Source: DATMFV01 sp035555975 (GTDB taxonomy: Bacteria > Verrucomicrobiota > Verrucomicrobiia > Chthoniobacterales > Chthoniobacteraceae). Taken from it: 64,000 bases of DNA. The stretch is from positions 1 through 64,000 of the forward strand of contig DATMFV010000085.1 in NCBI GenBank assembly GCA_035555975.1, written 5' to 3'. The translations under genes and the position numbers were made by a program. Each line of letters begins with the position of its first letter. Position 1 is the first letter of the stretch. A model generated the notes under the pieces. The model worked only from the letters and a program-made list of their open reading frames with translations. It was not told the DNA's origin and made no database searches. Shown one piece after another: positions 9,304-18,632 of this stretch.

Positions 9304-10875
9304 ATGAACATGATGCCCTATCTCACGGCAGGAGCGGCGTTCTGCGCTTGGCTTGTCACACCGCTCGTTTCTCTTCACGCGGCAGATTACTCGGCTGAAA
9401 TGACCGCCAGCTCAGACTGGGAGGCGGCTCCGTGGACCTCCACGCCGACGCCGCCCGCAGCGGGCGGACCCGGAGCGGAGGACAGAATCGTGGATCTCAA
9501 GGGGATCGATCCGCAAAGCGGGGACTCCGTTGTGCGCAATCTCTATCTCAACGGCCCCCGCACCCTCATCAGTCTTGGCAAGAAGAGCGCGGGAAGCATG
9601 CGCATCTACAACGGCTCCACCGCGGCGGACGGGGACTCGCTGCTGACCGTGACAGGGGGCATCTACGTGGAGACCGGCTCGTTGCTTTTCCGCAGCCAGG
9701 GCCCCGGCCATCGCCTGACGGTGACCGCACCGGAACTGGTGCTCGGCACCGCGGCCGAGGGCGACAACGGACGGATTATCCTTGGGGGAAATGCCAACTA
9801 TCGCATGGTTTCCTTCACCGTCAGCGGAACGACCACGATTGCCGGTTACAATTCCAACTTCGGGTTGCAGTCTGACCTGACAGCGGCAGATACCCATGTC
9901 GATCTGGGCCATGTTATTTTCAAGGCGGGGCTGTCTCCCACCGGGTCGGCGGGACTCGACGTCCAGAGCGGAGTATTGGTGGTTAAAAGCTTGCGCAGCG
10001 AGGGGAACGAAGGCCTCAGCCGTGTCAGCGACAACAGCCTGGGCGGGACGCTGCGCATCGATGGCAATCTTGGCGATCCCCATCAGCCGACGGGCGCCAA
10101 TGATTACGGGGCAAACCTTGCCGGGACCCTGCGCGTGGAGAAAACCGGCACCAATACCCAGATTTTTTCCCGGGCGAGCGGTTTCACCTATACCGGCGGA
10201 ACGTTGATCTCCGGCGGGGTTCTCTCCATCCGGAATACGAACCATGTCAGTTCCGGTCTCGGCAGGGGGGATGTGGAGATCCGCGATGGCGGCACCCTTG
10301 CGGGGAACGGCTTTGTGACGTTGCGCGACCAGGGAATCGTCACCGTCAGGGAAGGTGGAAGCATCGCTCCGGGCGCGGAGGGGACCGGTTTTAATGCGCT
10401 GAGTATCGTGGGGTATCTGCCGGAGGGGGTTCGCGAGAAAAAACTGTTGAAGATGGAGGAAGGGTCGAACTTTACCTTTCGCCTGGATGCTTCAGGCCAA
10501 AGTGACGAGGTTCGCTTGACTCATTACCAGCCGGGCGATCTGATCCTCGAAGGAGGTGCCATCGCCATCAACGTCGACGGGACGCTCTCGGAAGGGGTGG
10601 TCTACAAGCTTTTTTCCTTCTGGAACGCTACCTACGATGGTGGGGTGGCCACCTCCAGCGGTCTCTCGGGCGGGCTGGTCATGGGGAGCGGTTTTGACAA
10701 CATGGTGGCAACCTTTCACTATGATGACATTCACTACGGCGGGGTAGGGACCATCACCATGACCGTGGCAGCGATTCCCGAACCGCGTACGACGGCGCTC
10801 TTCTCGTCGCTGGCGGCGGTTCTGGCGCTCTGGAAAGTCTGCAACCGGAAGTCGGCGGTGTCCGGCCGCAGATAA
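9304..10875 (+). CDS. PEP-CTERM autotransporter-repeat-like secreted protein
   Basis: This 523-residue secreted protein has a signal peptide (cleavage near SLHA-ADY), a long beta-helical body rich in G, T and N with autotransporter-associated beta-strand repeats (YTGGTLISGGVLSI, about residues 295-320), and a PEP-CTERM tail: IPEPRTTALF, a hydrophobic segment, then basic residues NRKSAVSGRR. The tail is expected to be processed by an exosortase at the inner membrane for surface display or release; no exosortase lies in the window. The gene starts the plus arm of the island and is followed after 26 bp by a pseudopilin gene. Its ligand is unknown. Confidence 0.8.
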   Translation: MNMMPYLTAGAAFCAWLVTPLVSLHAADYSAEMTASSDWEAAPWTSTPTPPAAGGPGAEDRIVDLKGIDPQSGDSVVRNLYLNGPRTLISLGKKSAGSMRIYNGSTAADGDSLLTVTGGIYVETGSLLFRSQGPGHRLTVTAPELVLGTAAEGDNGRIILGGNANYRMVSFTVSGTTTIAGYNSNFGLQSDLTAADTHVDLGHVIFKAGLSPTGSAGLDVQSGVLVVKSLRSEGNEGLSRVSDNSLGGTLRIDGNLGDPHQPTGANDYGANLAGTLRVEKTGTNTQIFSRASGFTYTGGTLISGGVLSIRNTNHVSSGLGRGDVEIRDGGTLAGNGFVTLRDQGIVTVREGGSIAPGAEGTGFNALSIVGYLPEGVREKKLLKMEEGSNFTFRLDASGQSDEVRLTHYQPGDLILEGGAIAINVDGTLSEGVVYKLFSFWNATYDGGVATSSGLSGGLVMGSGFDNMVATFHYDDIHYGGVGTITMTVAAIPEPRTTALFSSLAAVLALWKVCNRKSAVSGRR

Positions 10876-10901
10876 AGACCCTCTCCCTGCCGCTCCCTGC
10901 C

Positions 10902-11726
10902 ATGAACCGCTTCGATCCCCCCCGTTCCAGCGCATTCAGCCTGGTCGAATTGTTGGCAGTGGTTTTTGTGCTCGGCGTGTTGCTGGTCCTTGTTTTTCCA
11001 GCCTATATGAACCATCGCAAGACCAGCGCGCAGCTCAAGTGCGCCCAACATCTTCGCCTCATCGGCGCGGGGACGGCGGCCTACGTCAGCGACCACGCCG
11101 GCGTGCTTCCCCTCCATGCCTATGTGAGCGAAGCGGGCGGGGAAGGAAGCGGCGCGCTGGGGGGAACCTGGTATTACAACCTCGCTCCGTACCTCGGGGT
11201 GCCGCGCACGGAAGTCTCGCCGCCGGAGACGCCCCGTACGGAAAGGACCTTGCTTGGCACGCCCGAGAGCCGGATCACCGCACCGTGTGTCTTCACCTGC
11301 CCCGCGCATTCCCCCAACGAAAACAACATCAACTGGAAGCCGACGCCGATGACCTGGCCTGCCGACAAGCCGGTCAGCTATGCGCCGCCCACCTATGTCC
11401 GCAACCTGCCGGGTTCACCCGCCCCGCTGGCGCTTTATCACAGGCGCATGAGCGAGATTCCCTATCCCGGCAAGAAGATATGGATCTGCGACTCGGCCAC
11501 CCCCGCTCTCTTCAATCCAACCGCTGCCCGTTGGGACCCTGAAAGGGAGATTTCCTACAACTTTGCCTACCAGGCCTTTTCCCGGCATCGCCAGGGAGGC
11601 AACGCCCTGTTTTTTGACGGACATGTCGAATGGCTCCCGCTTTCGCTCTTCAGGCCACCTTTTCCCGAGGGGAAGAATCCGATCTATCGCTATTTTGCAA
11701 CCAACCTTGATCCCAGCAAATACTGA
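10902..11726 (+). CDS. pseudopilin-like protein with H-X9-DG C-terminal motif
   Basis: This 274-residue protein is the counterpart of the one at 4333-5121. The N-terminus carries A11-FSLVE16 and a 20-residue hydrophobic helix, a prepilin motif in which the residue before the cleavage point is Ala instead of Gly and the +5 Glu is kept. H229-X9-D239-G240 is the family signature near the end. The gene sits between a PEP-CTERM gene (26 bp upstream) and a beta-helix lipoprotein gene (3 bp downstream), which suggests one transcript. The function is unproven; assembly or secretion of the neighbouring surface proteins is the obvious suggestion. Confidence 0.8.
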   Translation: MNRFDPPRSSAFSLVELLAVVFVLGVLLVLVFPAYMNHRKTSAQLKCAQHLRLIGAGTAAYVSDHAGVLPLHAYVSEAGGEGSGALGGTWYYNLAPYLGVPRTEVSPPETPRTERTLLGTPESRITAPCVFTCPAHSPNENNINWKPTPMTWPADKPVSYAPPTYVRNLPGSPAPLALYHRRMSEIPYPGKKIWICDSATPALFNPTAARWDPEREISYNFAYQAFSRHRQGGNALFFDGHVEWLPLSLFRPPFPEGKNPIYRYFATNLDPSKY

Positions 11727-11729
11727 CCT

Positions 11730-14561
11730 ATGCCACCTTATTTCCGCTTGCCCTCCATTCTCTGCCTGGCCGCATTGAGCCTCTGTTGCAGTTGCAAGCC
11801 GCAGCCGCAGGGCGACCGTAACGCCGCCTCTGCTCCGCTGTCTCATGAACCGGTGCAAACGCCGGAGAGCGCGGCGGTTGCGGATCTTTCCGACGCCCTG
11901 TTTGTTTCGCCGGAAGGTAGCGACGAAGCCGCGGGGGATCGGCAACATCCCCTTGCGACGATCGCCCGGGCCGTTGCCAGACTGGAGGGAAGCGGGGGGA
12001 CCATTGCGCTGCTTGGCGGCACCTATACCGGGGAGGTCAGAATCCCGGGGAGCAAGGAGGAGCCGCTTCCCTTGAAGATTCTCGCGGTACCGGGAGAGAC
12101 CGTCATCCTCGAAGGTTCGCAACCGGTGACGGAATGGGAACCGTATCCCGGATATCCGGGGCTTTACGTGATCAACGCCCCGGGACGCCAGACCATGTGG
12201 GACGGCGATCCCTATTGGGAAGTCTGGAACGACCGGGACCGCATTCGCTACCGCAAGGTGCTGGACGAGGAGGCCGTGCGCGCCTGGCCCAACAGCGTTT
12301 GCGTCCTTGATGGCGACCGCCTGCTGGTGCATGTGGGCGGGGGAACGGACCCGGCGCAAGCCGCGCTCTGGCGAAACCGCACCGCGAACGGGATGGAAGT
12401 GGCCCGGGCCCGCGTCACCGTTGAGGGGCTGCGCTTCCAGAACTATGTGGGAGGAAAAGATGCGCGGGCTTTGACGATTCTTGGAGCCGATGACGTGAAC
12501 ATCAGGAATTGCGAGTTCATCCACTGCACCCTTGGCATCAGCGGAGGCGCCAACCGCACGGTCATCGAGGGGTGCCGCTTGCGCGATGTCGGTATGGGGA
12601 TTCGCCAGCGCGGCCACGGGCAGGATATCACCATCCGCAACTGTGTGATTGAAAGCGCTTCGGGTCTGTTCGCCTCCAGCGACGTCGGCGAACATCAAAG
12701 GGACGGCATCCGGATCTATCATTCGGCGGACGGGGCCACGGTGGAAGGGTGCGTCACCGCCGGGTTCTGGGCCGGTCTCTATATCAAGACCATTTCGGGC
12801 AACGACGGCTCGCGACCCTACCATGTAACCGGCAACACCTTTCTGGATGGCATCCGCGGCGGAGCCGATCACCGGCAGCCGCGAAGCACCTACCGGTACA
12901 ACATCGTCGGGCCGAAAACCGGGGATGGCGTCCGGGAGAATGGGAGCTACCTCGAAAAAATGGGCGCAACCCTGGAGGCGAACTACTTCTACGGCTCCGG
13001 CGGCAAGGCGCAGGGGAGCAACCTCGCCGGGCCGGTTCCCTTTGTCGATCTCGAGCGCGGGAACCTTGAACTCAAACCCGGTCTGGCGCTACCCGCGACC
13101 GGAGAGCACCCCCTTGGCGCGGCAAGGCGTCACGTCGATTGGGAACCGCGTTTGCAGGCAACCTTCGCGCCGGTTGAAGACCGGGCGGCGGCGCTTGCCT
13201 TCATCGACGAACCGGTCGCCTCGGGCTCCTCCGCCGGGGCCTTGATGACGGCGCGCTTCAACGCACCGGCAAAGGCAACGCTGTATTACCGGAAAGCCGG
13301 GGAGACCGCCTGGCAGAGCCGACCGGGCAAGGGAAATACCATCCTGCCGCCTGCCGATGTCCGGGCTGCGGCTCCGGTTGAATTCAAGGCTCCGGAGGCA
13401 TATTCGGTCATCTTTGCGCTGATCGGCGGGGAACTCGAACCGGGCGCAACCTACGAATACAAGGTCGGGGCAAAGGGTGAGGGCGGCGAGAAGGTGGAGT
13501 CTTCGATCGCCAGCGTGACCACGGAAGGCGCGGCCAAGGTGCTTCACGTACGGGAGGCAGTTGCGGACGGGCAGGCCGACGGGTCGCCGGAGCGCCCTTT
13601 CTCCCGCATTCAGGACGCGCTTGATCGCGCCCTCCCCGGCGACACGGTGCGGGTGGCCAGGGGTATCTATACCGAACCGGTGTTGCTGGTGCATGGCGGC
13701 ACGGAGACGGCTCCGTTGATCATCGAGGGCGCGGGACTCCGGGAGACGATTCTCGATGGCGGAAAGGAGGCCGGCGTGATGTTTGCGATGGAGGGGGCGG
13801 ACGACGTCATCGTGAAAGGTTTTCAGATACGGTGGTTTGGCAACAGCGGGATTGCGGCCACCCGGTGCGCCCGCGGCACGCTGGAGGATAGCTGGATCTT
13901 GAACTCCTTTCTCAGCCGGGGAGGCAGCGGCCTGAGCGCCCAGGGGGTGACGCTCGCCGAATCCCCCCGCTGGACGATCCGCAACTGCCTGTTGACGCAG
14001 GTGGAAAACGGTGCGCTGGCGATCGTTTCGCCGGGCTTGGTTTTTGAAAACAATACGGCCTTTGGAAACCTCTATTCCGGGTTGACGCTGCATCGATCGA
14101 GCCGCGACTCCCGGGTGACGCACAACACCCTGAACTTTACCGGCAACCAGTCGTTCCGGATCAATGAGAGCGACCCGCAGGCCTTTGCCACGCTTGTCTG
14201 TGAAGCCAACAACTATGGAACGCGCCTCCGTCCCGGAGCGGAGGTAAACTCCGGCGGAACGGTGCTCCAGACCAACGGCCTGCGCCCGGAAAACGATTTC
14301 CAGCCAGCCGGGCGGTATGGCCACCTTGCGCAGAGCAAATATATCATCGAAGTGACCCTGCAGGGAAACAAGACCGTCTTCTACCGGATGCAGGACTGGC
14401 GGAAGTTCTCCGGAAAGGATGCGGGGTCGATCTTTGCCGATCCGGAGTTTGTCGACCCTGTATCGGGAGATTTCCGGCTGCTTCCCGAAAGCCCGAACCT
14501 CCTTGGCGGGCGCGGGAGGATCGGCGCGCAACCGGCGGCGGGTTCCATTTCGGCAAAGTAG
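11730..14561 (+). CDS. double right-handed beta-helix lipoprotein, pectate-lyase-like fold
   Basis: This 943-residue protein begins with a lipoprotein-like signal (hydrophobic segment, then Cys-Cys-Ser-Cys at about residues 19-22), so it is probably anchored in a membrane. Residues about 45-440 start with the DUF1565-type opening (LFVSPEGSDEAAGDRQHPL) and form a parallel beta-helix (VIEGCRLRDVG, ITIRNCVIES). A linker domain at about 450-600 has fibronectin-like strands. From about 605 a second DUF1565/beta-helix unit begins (REAVADGQADGSPERPFS). The fold is shared by polysaccharide lyases, GH28 and alginate epimerases; no catalytic residues can be fixed here. The start codon is three bases after the pseudopilin stop, suggesting translational coupling. 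Confidence 0.75.
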   Translation: MPPYFRLPSILCLAALSLCCSCKPQPQGDRNAASAPLSHEPVQTPESAAVADLSDALFVSPEGSDEAAGDRQHPLATIARAVARLEGSGGTIALLGGTYTGEVRIPGSKEEPLPLKILAVPGETVILEGSQPVTEWEPYPGYPGLYVINAPGRQTMWDGDPYWEVWNDRDRIRYRKVLDEEAVRAWPNSVCVLDGDRLLVHVGGGTDPAQAALWRNRTANGMEVARARVTVEGLRFQNYVGGKDARALTILGADDVNIRNCEFIHCTLGISGGANRTVIEGCRLRDVGMGIRQRGHGQDITIRNCVIESASGLFASSDVGEHQRDGIRIYHSADGATVEGCVTAGFWAGLYIKTISGNDGSRPYHVTGNTFLDGIRGGADHRQPRSTYRYNIVGPKTGDGVRENGSYLEKMGATLEANYFYGSGGKAQGSNLAGPVPFVDLERGNLELKPGLALPATGEHPLGAARRHVDWEPRLQATFAPVEDRAAALAFIDEPVASGSSAGALMTARFNAPAKATLYYRKAGETAWQSRPGKGNTILPPADVRAAAPVEFKAPEAYSVIFALIGGELEPGATYEYKVGAKGEGGEKVESSIASVTTEGAAKVLHVREAVADGQADGSPERPFSRIQDALDRALPGDTVRVARGIYTEPVLLVHGGTETAPLIIEGAGLRETILDGGKEAGVMFAMEGADDVIVKGFQIRWFGNSGIAATRCARGTLEDSWILNSFLSRGGSGLSAQGVTLAESPRWTIRNCLLTQVENGALAIVSPGLVFENNTAFGNLYSGLTLHRSSRDSRVTHNTLNFTGNQSFRINESDPQAFATLVCEANNYGTRLRPGAEVNSGGTVLQTNGLRPENDFQPAGRYGHLAQSKYIIEVTLQGNKTVFYRMQDWRKFSGKDAGSIFADPEFVDPVSGDFRLLPESPNLLGGRGRIGAQPAAGSISAK

Positions 14562-14626
14562 GGCGAACAATCTTTTTGGAAAGTCGTCGTTGACGTCGTT
14601 TTTCCGTTCTAGTACTTGCTGGTTTT

Positions 14627-15325
14627 GTGACTAAAAACATCACTCTTCTGACAGCGCCCTCGGCGCTGGTCCGGCTGATCGCTCCAGCCGCTCTTACCCT
14701 TACCCTGCTGGCTTCCCAGATGGCCGCCCAGGCTTCCGTGGTCGTGTTCGATCTTTCGGGCTTGCCGGCCGACGCCCGCGGCAGCGCCTATGGTCCGATC
14801 TATCTGGACTTTGCGGCAGACAGTCCGGCAAACGCCGTTTCCACGACGGATACCCCCTCCTCCTCAGAGTTCCGGCTTCAAAACGCCTTGGTGCCCGGCC
14901 CCGGTATGCCCCCGGCGAATGCTTACGTGGTCGAGTTCGCCGGCCTCCTGGGAAACCAGGTCTACTATCAGGTTAACGCGGGAGATACCATCGGCGCAAG
15001 CGGGGATGGTATCCTGACTACCGTCGCCACCATCATGGATACGGCGCAGCCGGGTACCTCCCTCTTCAGCCCCGGCGACTCGGGATATCTCGGTGTCAGC
15101 GTCTGGATCGATGAAGAAATCCATTACGGCTGGGTTGCCTTTACCATCACCGACTACGATACCCCCAACGTCCGGATTGACACTTTTGCCTACAATACCG
15201 TCGCAGGGGAGGACATTGTCATCGAGCCGGTGCCCGAGCCTTCCACGCTCGGCCTGTTGGCTCTGGGTGGACTTGGCCTCTTTCATTACTCCCGTCGTCG
15301 GCAGCGCGGGAAGGTGTGCGGTTAA
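14627..15325 (+). CDS. PEP-CTERM sorting domain protein
   Basis: This 232-residue protein has a signal peptide ending near MAAQA-SVV, a beta-rich body with no named domain (it resembles the secreted PEP-CTERM proteins that end their body with YGWVAF and an N-T-V-A-G-E segment), and the best PEP-CTERM tail of the window: VPEPSTLGLLALGGLGLF followed by SRRRQR. Translation starts at GTG 14627, because the next in-frame ATG would remove the signal peptide. It is the last gene of the plus arm. Its TAA stop forms the left target duplication of a MITE, and before the insertion it overlapped the stop of the convergent fucosidase gene. Confidence 0.8.
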   Translation: MTKNITLLTAPSALVRLIAPAALTLTLLASQMAAQASVVVFDLSGLPADARGSAYGPIYLDFAADSPANAVSTTDTPSSSEFRLQNALVPGPGMPPANAYVVEFAGLLGNQVYYQVNAGDTIGASGDGILTTVATIMDTAQPGTSLFSPGDSGYLGVSVWIDEEIHYGWVAFTITDYDTPNVRIDTFAYNTVAGEDIVIEPVPEPSTLGLLALGGLGLFHYSRRRQRGKVCG

Positions 15326-15489
15326 GAGGCTGTGAAAAAAGTCCTTCAAAGGCCATGGAGCACCTCTTTTTGCCTCTAACTGCATTCCTCCTTCCTTCTG
15401 TATTCCTTGAATACAGGCGGTCATCGGAATTTCGTTATAGGCTAAAAATAGGCACTCCGAGGCCATTAAAATCATTTTTTCACAGCCTC
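15326..15489. mobile_element. MITE copy 1 (164 bp, GAGGCTGTGAAAAAA terminal repeats)
   Basis: The element runs from GAGGCTGTGAAAAAA to its near-perfect complement TTTTTTCACAGCCTC and is flanked by TAA on both sides (15323-15325 and 15490-15492), a 3-bp target duplication. It is the reverse complement of copy 2 at 42673-42836, with four substitutions and two single-base indels. A 3-bp T-N-A duplication and short terminal repeats fit a non-autonomous relative of an IS5-family element; no transposase lies in the window. It sits exactly between two convergent genes. Its minus strand encodes an open frame of about 45 codons shared with copy 2. Confidence 0.85.
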
Positions 15490-16751
15490 TAAGGGGCGAT
15501 ATCCGACGCCACCGGGTCGTAATGAGGATGGGGGACGGCGGGCGTCCGCAACCCTCCGGACTGGTAGAGCCGGGGCGGCTCGCTGCATTCGATTTTAAGC
15601 ACCGTGCAGAGCGGCGAGGGGGCTTCCTGCGGCGCGGTCATCCGGAGCCGCGTGCCGCTTTGCCGGAAGGAAAGCTCCTGCCCGCCCTCCAGCAATGAAA
15701 CGCGCTCCACTTTCGACGCCACCCCTCCCAGCGTCAGTTCGCTTCCCGGCCAGCGGAAGATCAGCCAATGGAAGGCGTTTCCCCGGGCGGTCAGCGGCCC
15801 GAGGTGGTTCCAGTCACTGCGGTGTTCGCCTTTTTCCCGCAGGTCCCAGGTAAAAAGGTCGGTATCGAAAATCGCTTCGCGGTTGGATTCAAGCCACGCC
15901 CCCGCTTCCCGCAGGACCGCTTCGGTCGGGCGGGGGAGGCGCCCGTCACCCTTAGGTCCGACATTGAGCAACAGGTTCCCCCGGTGGGCGGCGCACCGGG
16001 CGAGCATCGTTAGCAGCTCCTTCGCTGTTTTCCAGCGATCGTCCCCCACCGAGTAGCCCCAGCTTTCATTAAGCGTGATGCACGCCTCCCATGGCCGCCA
16101 CGGCGTCGGCGCGCTCAAATGCCCTTCCGGCGTGCTGAAATCACCCGCAAGCCCGTTGCGGCCGTTGAAGAGAATGTGCGGCTGGATTGCGCGGACCATG
16201 GCGTTCATCTCCCGGGCCTTCCACCCTTCGGCGTCAAACGGCCACCAGCCGTCGTACCAGAGGAGGTCGACCGGCTGGTATCGCGTCACCAGTTCGCGGA
16301 GGCGCGCAAAGGTGTTTTCAAGGAAACGTTCGCGCGCGTTTTCGTTTTCGAGCGCTTCGACGGCATCGGGCCGGTCAAACCAGTTGTTCAGGCTATGGTA
16401 AAGGCCGACCTTCAACCCCCGTTGCCGGCAGGCGGCGATGATCTCGGCGGTAAAGTCGCGGCCGCAGGCGGTTTTGGTCGAGCAGAAGTCGGTCAACTCC
16501 GAATGGTAGAGCCGGAACCCGTCGTGGTGCATCGTCGTGAAGACGAGGTAACGCATCCCCGCCGCCACGGCGAGGTCGGCCAGCACCCCGGCGTCGAAAC
16601 GGTCCGGATGAAAACGGTCGGCCAGCGCCCGGTATTCCCCGCGCGGGATTTCTTCACGGTTGAAGGCCCATTCCCCCCGGCCGAGCATGGAATAGAGTCC
16701 GAAATGGACAAACATCCCATACCGGGCCTGCGTAAATTCTTCGGTGGTCAT
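15489..16751 (-). CDS. GH29 alpha-L-fucosidase
   Basis: This 420-residue enzyme hydrolyses terminal alpha-L-fucose. The GH29 N-terminal pattern is clear: YGMFVHFGLYS, FTTMHHDGF, and Asp167 in LLWYDGWW as the expected nucleophile; NGRNGL and NLLLNVGPKGDG follow. A small C-terminal beta-sandwich is present. There is no signal peptide, so it probably acts in the cytoplasm on imported oligosaccharides. ATG 16751 overlaps the fucI stop (TGATG), indicating coupled translation; a TTG two codons upstream is less likely. The TAG stop is built at the junction with MITE copy 1: TA comes from the target duplication and G from the element. Confidence 0.92.
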   Translation of the reverse strand: MTTEEFTQARYGMFVHFGLYSMLGRGEWAFNREEIPRGEYRALADRFHPDRFDAGVLADLAVAAGMRYLVFTTMHHDGFRLYHSELTDFCSTKTACGRDFTAEIIAACRQRGLKVGLYHSLNNWFDRPDAVEALENENARERFLENTFARLRELVTRYQPVDLLWYDGWWPFDAEGWKAREMNAMVRAIQPHILFNGRNGLAGDFSTPEGHLSAPTPWRPWEACITLNESWGYSVGDDRWKTAKELLTMLARCAAHRGNLLLNVGPKGDGRLPRPTEAVLREAGAWLESNREAIFDTDLFTWDLREKGEHRSDWNHLGPLTARGNAFHWLIFRWPGSELTLGGVASKVERVSLLEGGQELSFRQSGTRLRMTAPQEAPSPLCTVLKIECSEPPRLYQSGGLRTPAVPHPHYDPVASDIAP

Positions 16752-18529
16752 CAGCAATTATGGTAAAGCGGTCCGAAACTGGCGCAGGCGCGGTAGTCGG
16801 CTCCCTCCGGCCCTTCGGTGCCAAAGGCGGTCCAGGCGCTCGGGCGGAAGATCGCTTCCGGCGCGACATTGTGCATATAGACAGGGATGCGGAGCATGGA
16901 AGCGAGCGTGATCAGATCGGCCCCGATATGCCCGTAGCTGATCGCCCCATGGTTTGCCCCCCAATGGTTCATGACGCTGTAGACATCGCGGAAAGCCCCG
17001 GTGCCGGTCAGGTTCGGGACAAACCAGGTGCTCGGCCAGGTCGGGTCGGTCCGTTCATTGAGCGCTTTGAAGACGGCTTCCGGGAGATCGACCGTGTACC
17101 CTTCGGCGATCTGGAGCGCCGGGCCGAGCCCTTTGACGAGATTGAGCCGACACATCGTCACCGGCATCCCCCCGCGGGTGACGTAATGGGTCGACCAGCC
17201 GCCGCCACGGAAATATTCCGCATTGGCGGGGAACCAGGTGGTCGCGCGGTAACATGCCATCGCCTCCGCTTCGCTGATTTCCCAGAACGGTTTGATCGCG
17301 GGCTGCCCGTCGCGCATCTGCTCGCCCGTACCGTCGAGGGTCGCGGGGCCGGAGTTGATCAGGTGCAAAACCCCTCCCTTCGCCATCCCTTCCAGCCGGT
17401 GCCCGGTGACCCGCTCCACCGCTTCCGGGCTCCAGTAGGTGCGGACATCGGCAAAAATCTGCGCCGTGTTGGTCAGGAGGTAGTTCAATAACATCGAGAC
17501 GCCGTTGAGACTGTCGTTTTCCGTCGCGACGATGAACGGCGCACGCGTGCCGTTCCAGTCATGGGAAGTGTTGAGCACCGCCTCCATGAAATCGCCGTTG
17601 GGCTGGTAGTCGGTCCATTGCCGTTGCCCCTGGAACCCGGCGGCGAGCGCGTGGTGCCCCAGCGCCTCTTCGCCAAACCCCAGTTCCGCCAGCTTCGGGT
17701 TGCCGACCATCAGGTCGCGGACGATCAGCGCCATCTTGACCGAGACCTCCCACTCCCGGTCGAGCTGTTCGCGCGGGCGTTCCTTCCCTGCGGGCAGAGG
17801 CCCCTCCACGCAATATTGCTGTACCCACGCCAGCGCCCGTCCGTACTCCTCGTGGTCAAGGATGCCGTGGTCGATCCGGCGCAGGATCTCCGTGGAGTCG
17901 ATCGTCTCCACCCGCATGCCGAGGTGGTTTTCAAAAAGCGCGGCGTCGACCATCGACCCGGCGATCCCCATCGAAACCCCGCCGATCGCCAGATACGCCT
18001 TCCCGCGCATCATTGCCACGGCGAGGCCCGCGCGGACAAACCGCAGCAGCTTTTCGCGGACATCATTGGGGATGGAAGCGTCGTCGGCATCCTGCACGTC
18101 GCGCCCGTAGATGCCGAACGCGGGAATCCCCTTCTGCGTATGGCCCGCCAGCGCGGCGGCGAGGTAGACCGCCCCGGGCCGCTCCGTTCCGTTGAACCCC
18201 CAGATCGCTTTCGGGAGGTGCGGCGTCATATCCATCGTCTCCGAGCCGTAACACCAGCAGCGCGTGACCGTAAGCGACACGCCGACCTTCTCCTGCGCAA
18301 ATTTCTCCGCGCACGCCGCCGCCTCCGCCACGCCGCCGATGGTGCCATCGGCAATGACGCACTCGACCGGGCGGCCGTCCGGGTAGCGCAGGGTGGAGGA
18401 GATCAGTTCCGCCGTGGCGCGCGCCATCGCCATGGTTTGGGCTTCGAGCGATTCACGCACGCCGCCGAGGCGACCGTCAATCGTGGGGCGGATGCCGACT
18501 TTGGGAAAGGAGGAGGAGGGTTGGCTCAT
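16751..18529 (-). CDS. fucI: L-fucose isomerase
   Basis: This 592-residue protein matches FucI in length and motifs (PKVGIRPTIDGRLGGVR at the start, CWCYGSETMDM, AIWGFNGTERPGAVYLAAALA, IPVYMHNVAPEA near the end). It converts L-fucose to L-fuculose with Mn2+ and works as a cytoplasmic hexamer. The gene is followed by the fucosidase with a one-base overlap, so release and isomerisation of fucose are co-expressed. Genes for fuculokinase, fuculose-phosphate aldolase or a fucose permease are absent from the window and must lie elsewhere. A 103-bp gap with an array of TTGAC half-sites stands upstream and probably holds its own promoter. Confidence 0.96.
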   Translation of the reverse strand: MSQPSSSFPKVGIRPTIDGRLGGVRESLEAQTMAMARATAELISSTLRYPDGRPVECVIADGTIGGVAEAAACAEKFAQEKVGVSLTVTRCWCYGSETMDMTPHLPKAIWGFNGTERPGAVYLAAALAGHTQKGIPAFGIYGRDVQDADDASIPNDVREKLLRFVRAGLAVAMMRGKAYLAIGGVSMGIAGSMVDAALFENHLGMRVETIDSTEILRRIDHGILDHEEYGRALAWVQQYCVEGPLPAGKERPREQLDREWEVSVKMALIVRDLMVGNPKLAELGFGEEALGHHALAAGFQGQRQWTDYQPNGDFMEAVLNTSHDWNGTRAPFIVATENDSLNGVSMLLNYLLTNTAQIFADVRTYWSPEAVERVTGHRLEGMAKGGVLHLINSGPATLDGTGEQMRDGQPAIKPFWEISEAEAMACYRATTWFPANAEYFRGGGWSTHYVTRGGMPVTMCRLNLVKGLGPALQIAEGYTVDLPEAVFKALNERTDPTWPSTWFVPNLTGTGAFRDVYSVMNHWGANHGAISYGHIGADLITLASMLRIPVYMHNVAPEAIFRPSAWTAFGTEGPEGADYRACASFGPLYHNC

Positions 18530-18588
18530 GGTAACGTAGCTTCCCGTTCAGTAAAGCCAGTCCCACGGGCAAATCACCATGCCCCGCA

Positions 18589-18614
18589 TTGACCAAAGGA
18601 TGTCAATTCTTGAC
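18589..18614 (-). promoter_or_regulatory. TTGAC half-site array upstream of fucI
   Basis: In the 103-bp gap before fucI, TTGAC (18589-18593), GTCAA (18602-18606) and TTGAC (18610-18614) form two overlapping inverted repeats with gaps of 8 and 3 bases. On the minus strand TTGACA at 18606-18601 could serve as a -35 element, though no good -10 hexamer is evident. An operator for a sugar-responsive repressor is likely. The spacings do not fit FNR sites. Confidence 0.4.
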
Positions 18615-18632
18615 CTCCCTCTCCCGGAGATC

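Noticed and set aside
15326..15489. Complete insertion sequence
   Set aside because: Only 164 bp with no transposase; it is a non-autonomous element.
18589..18614. FNR box before fucI
   Set aside because: Half-sites match but the spacing is 8 or 3 bases, not 4.
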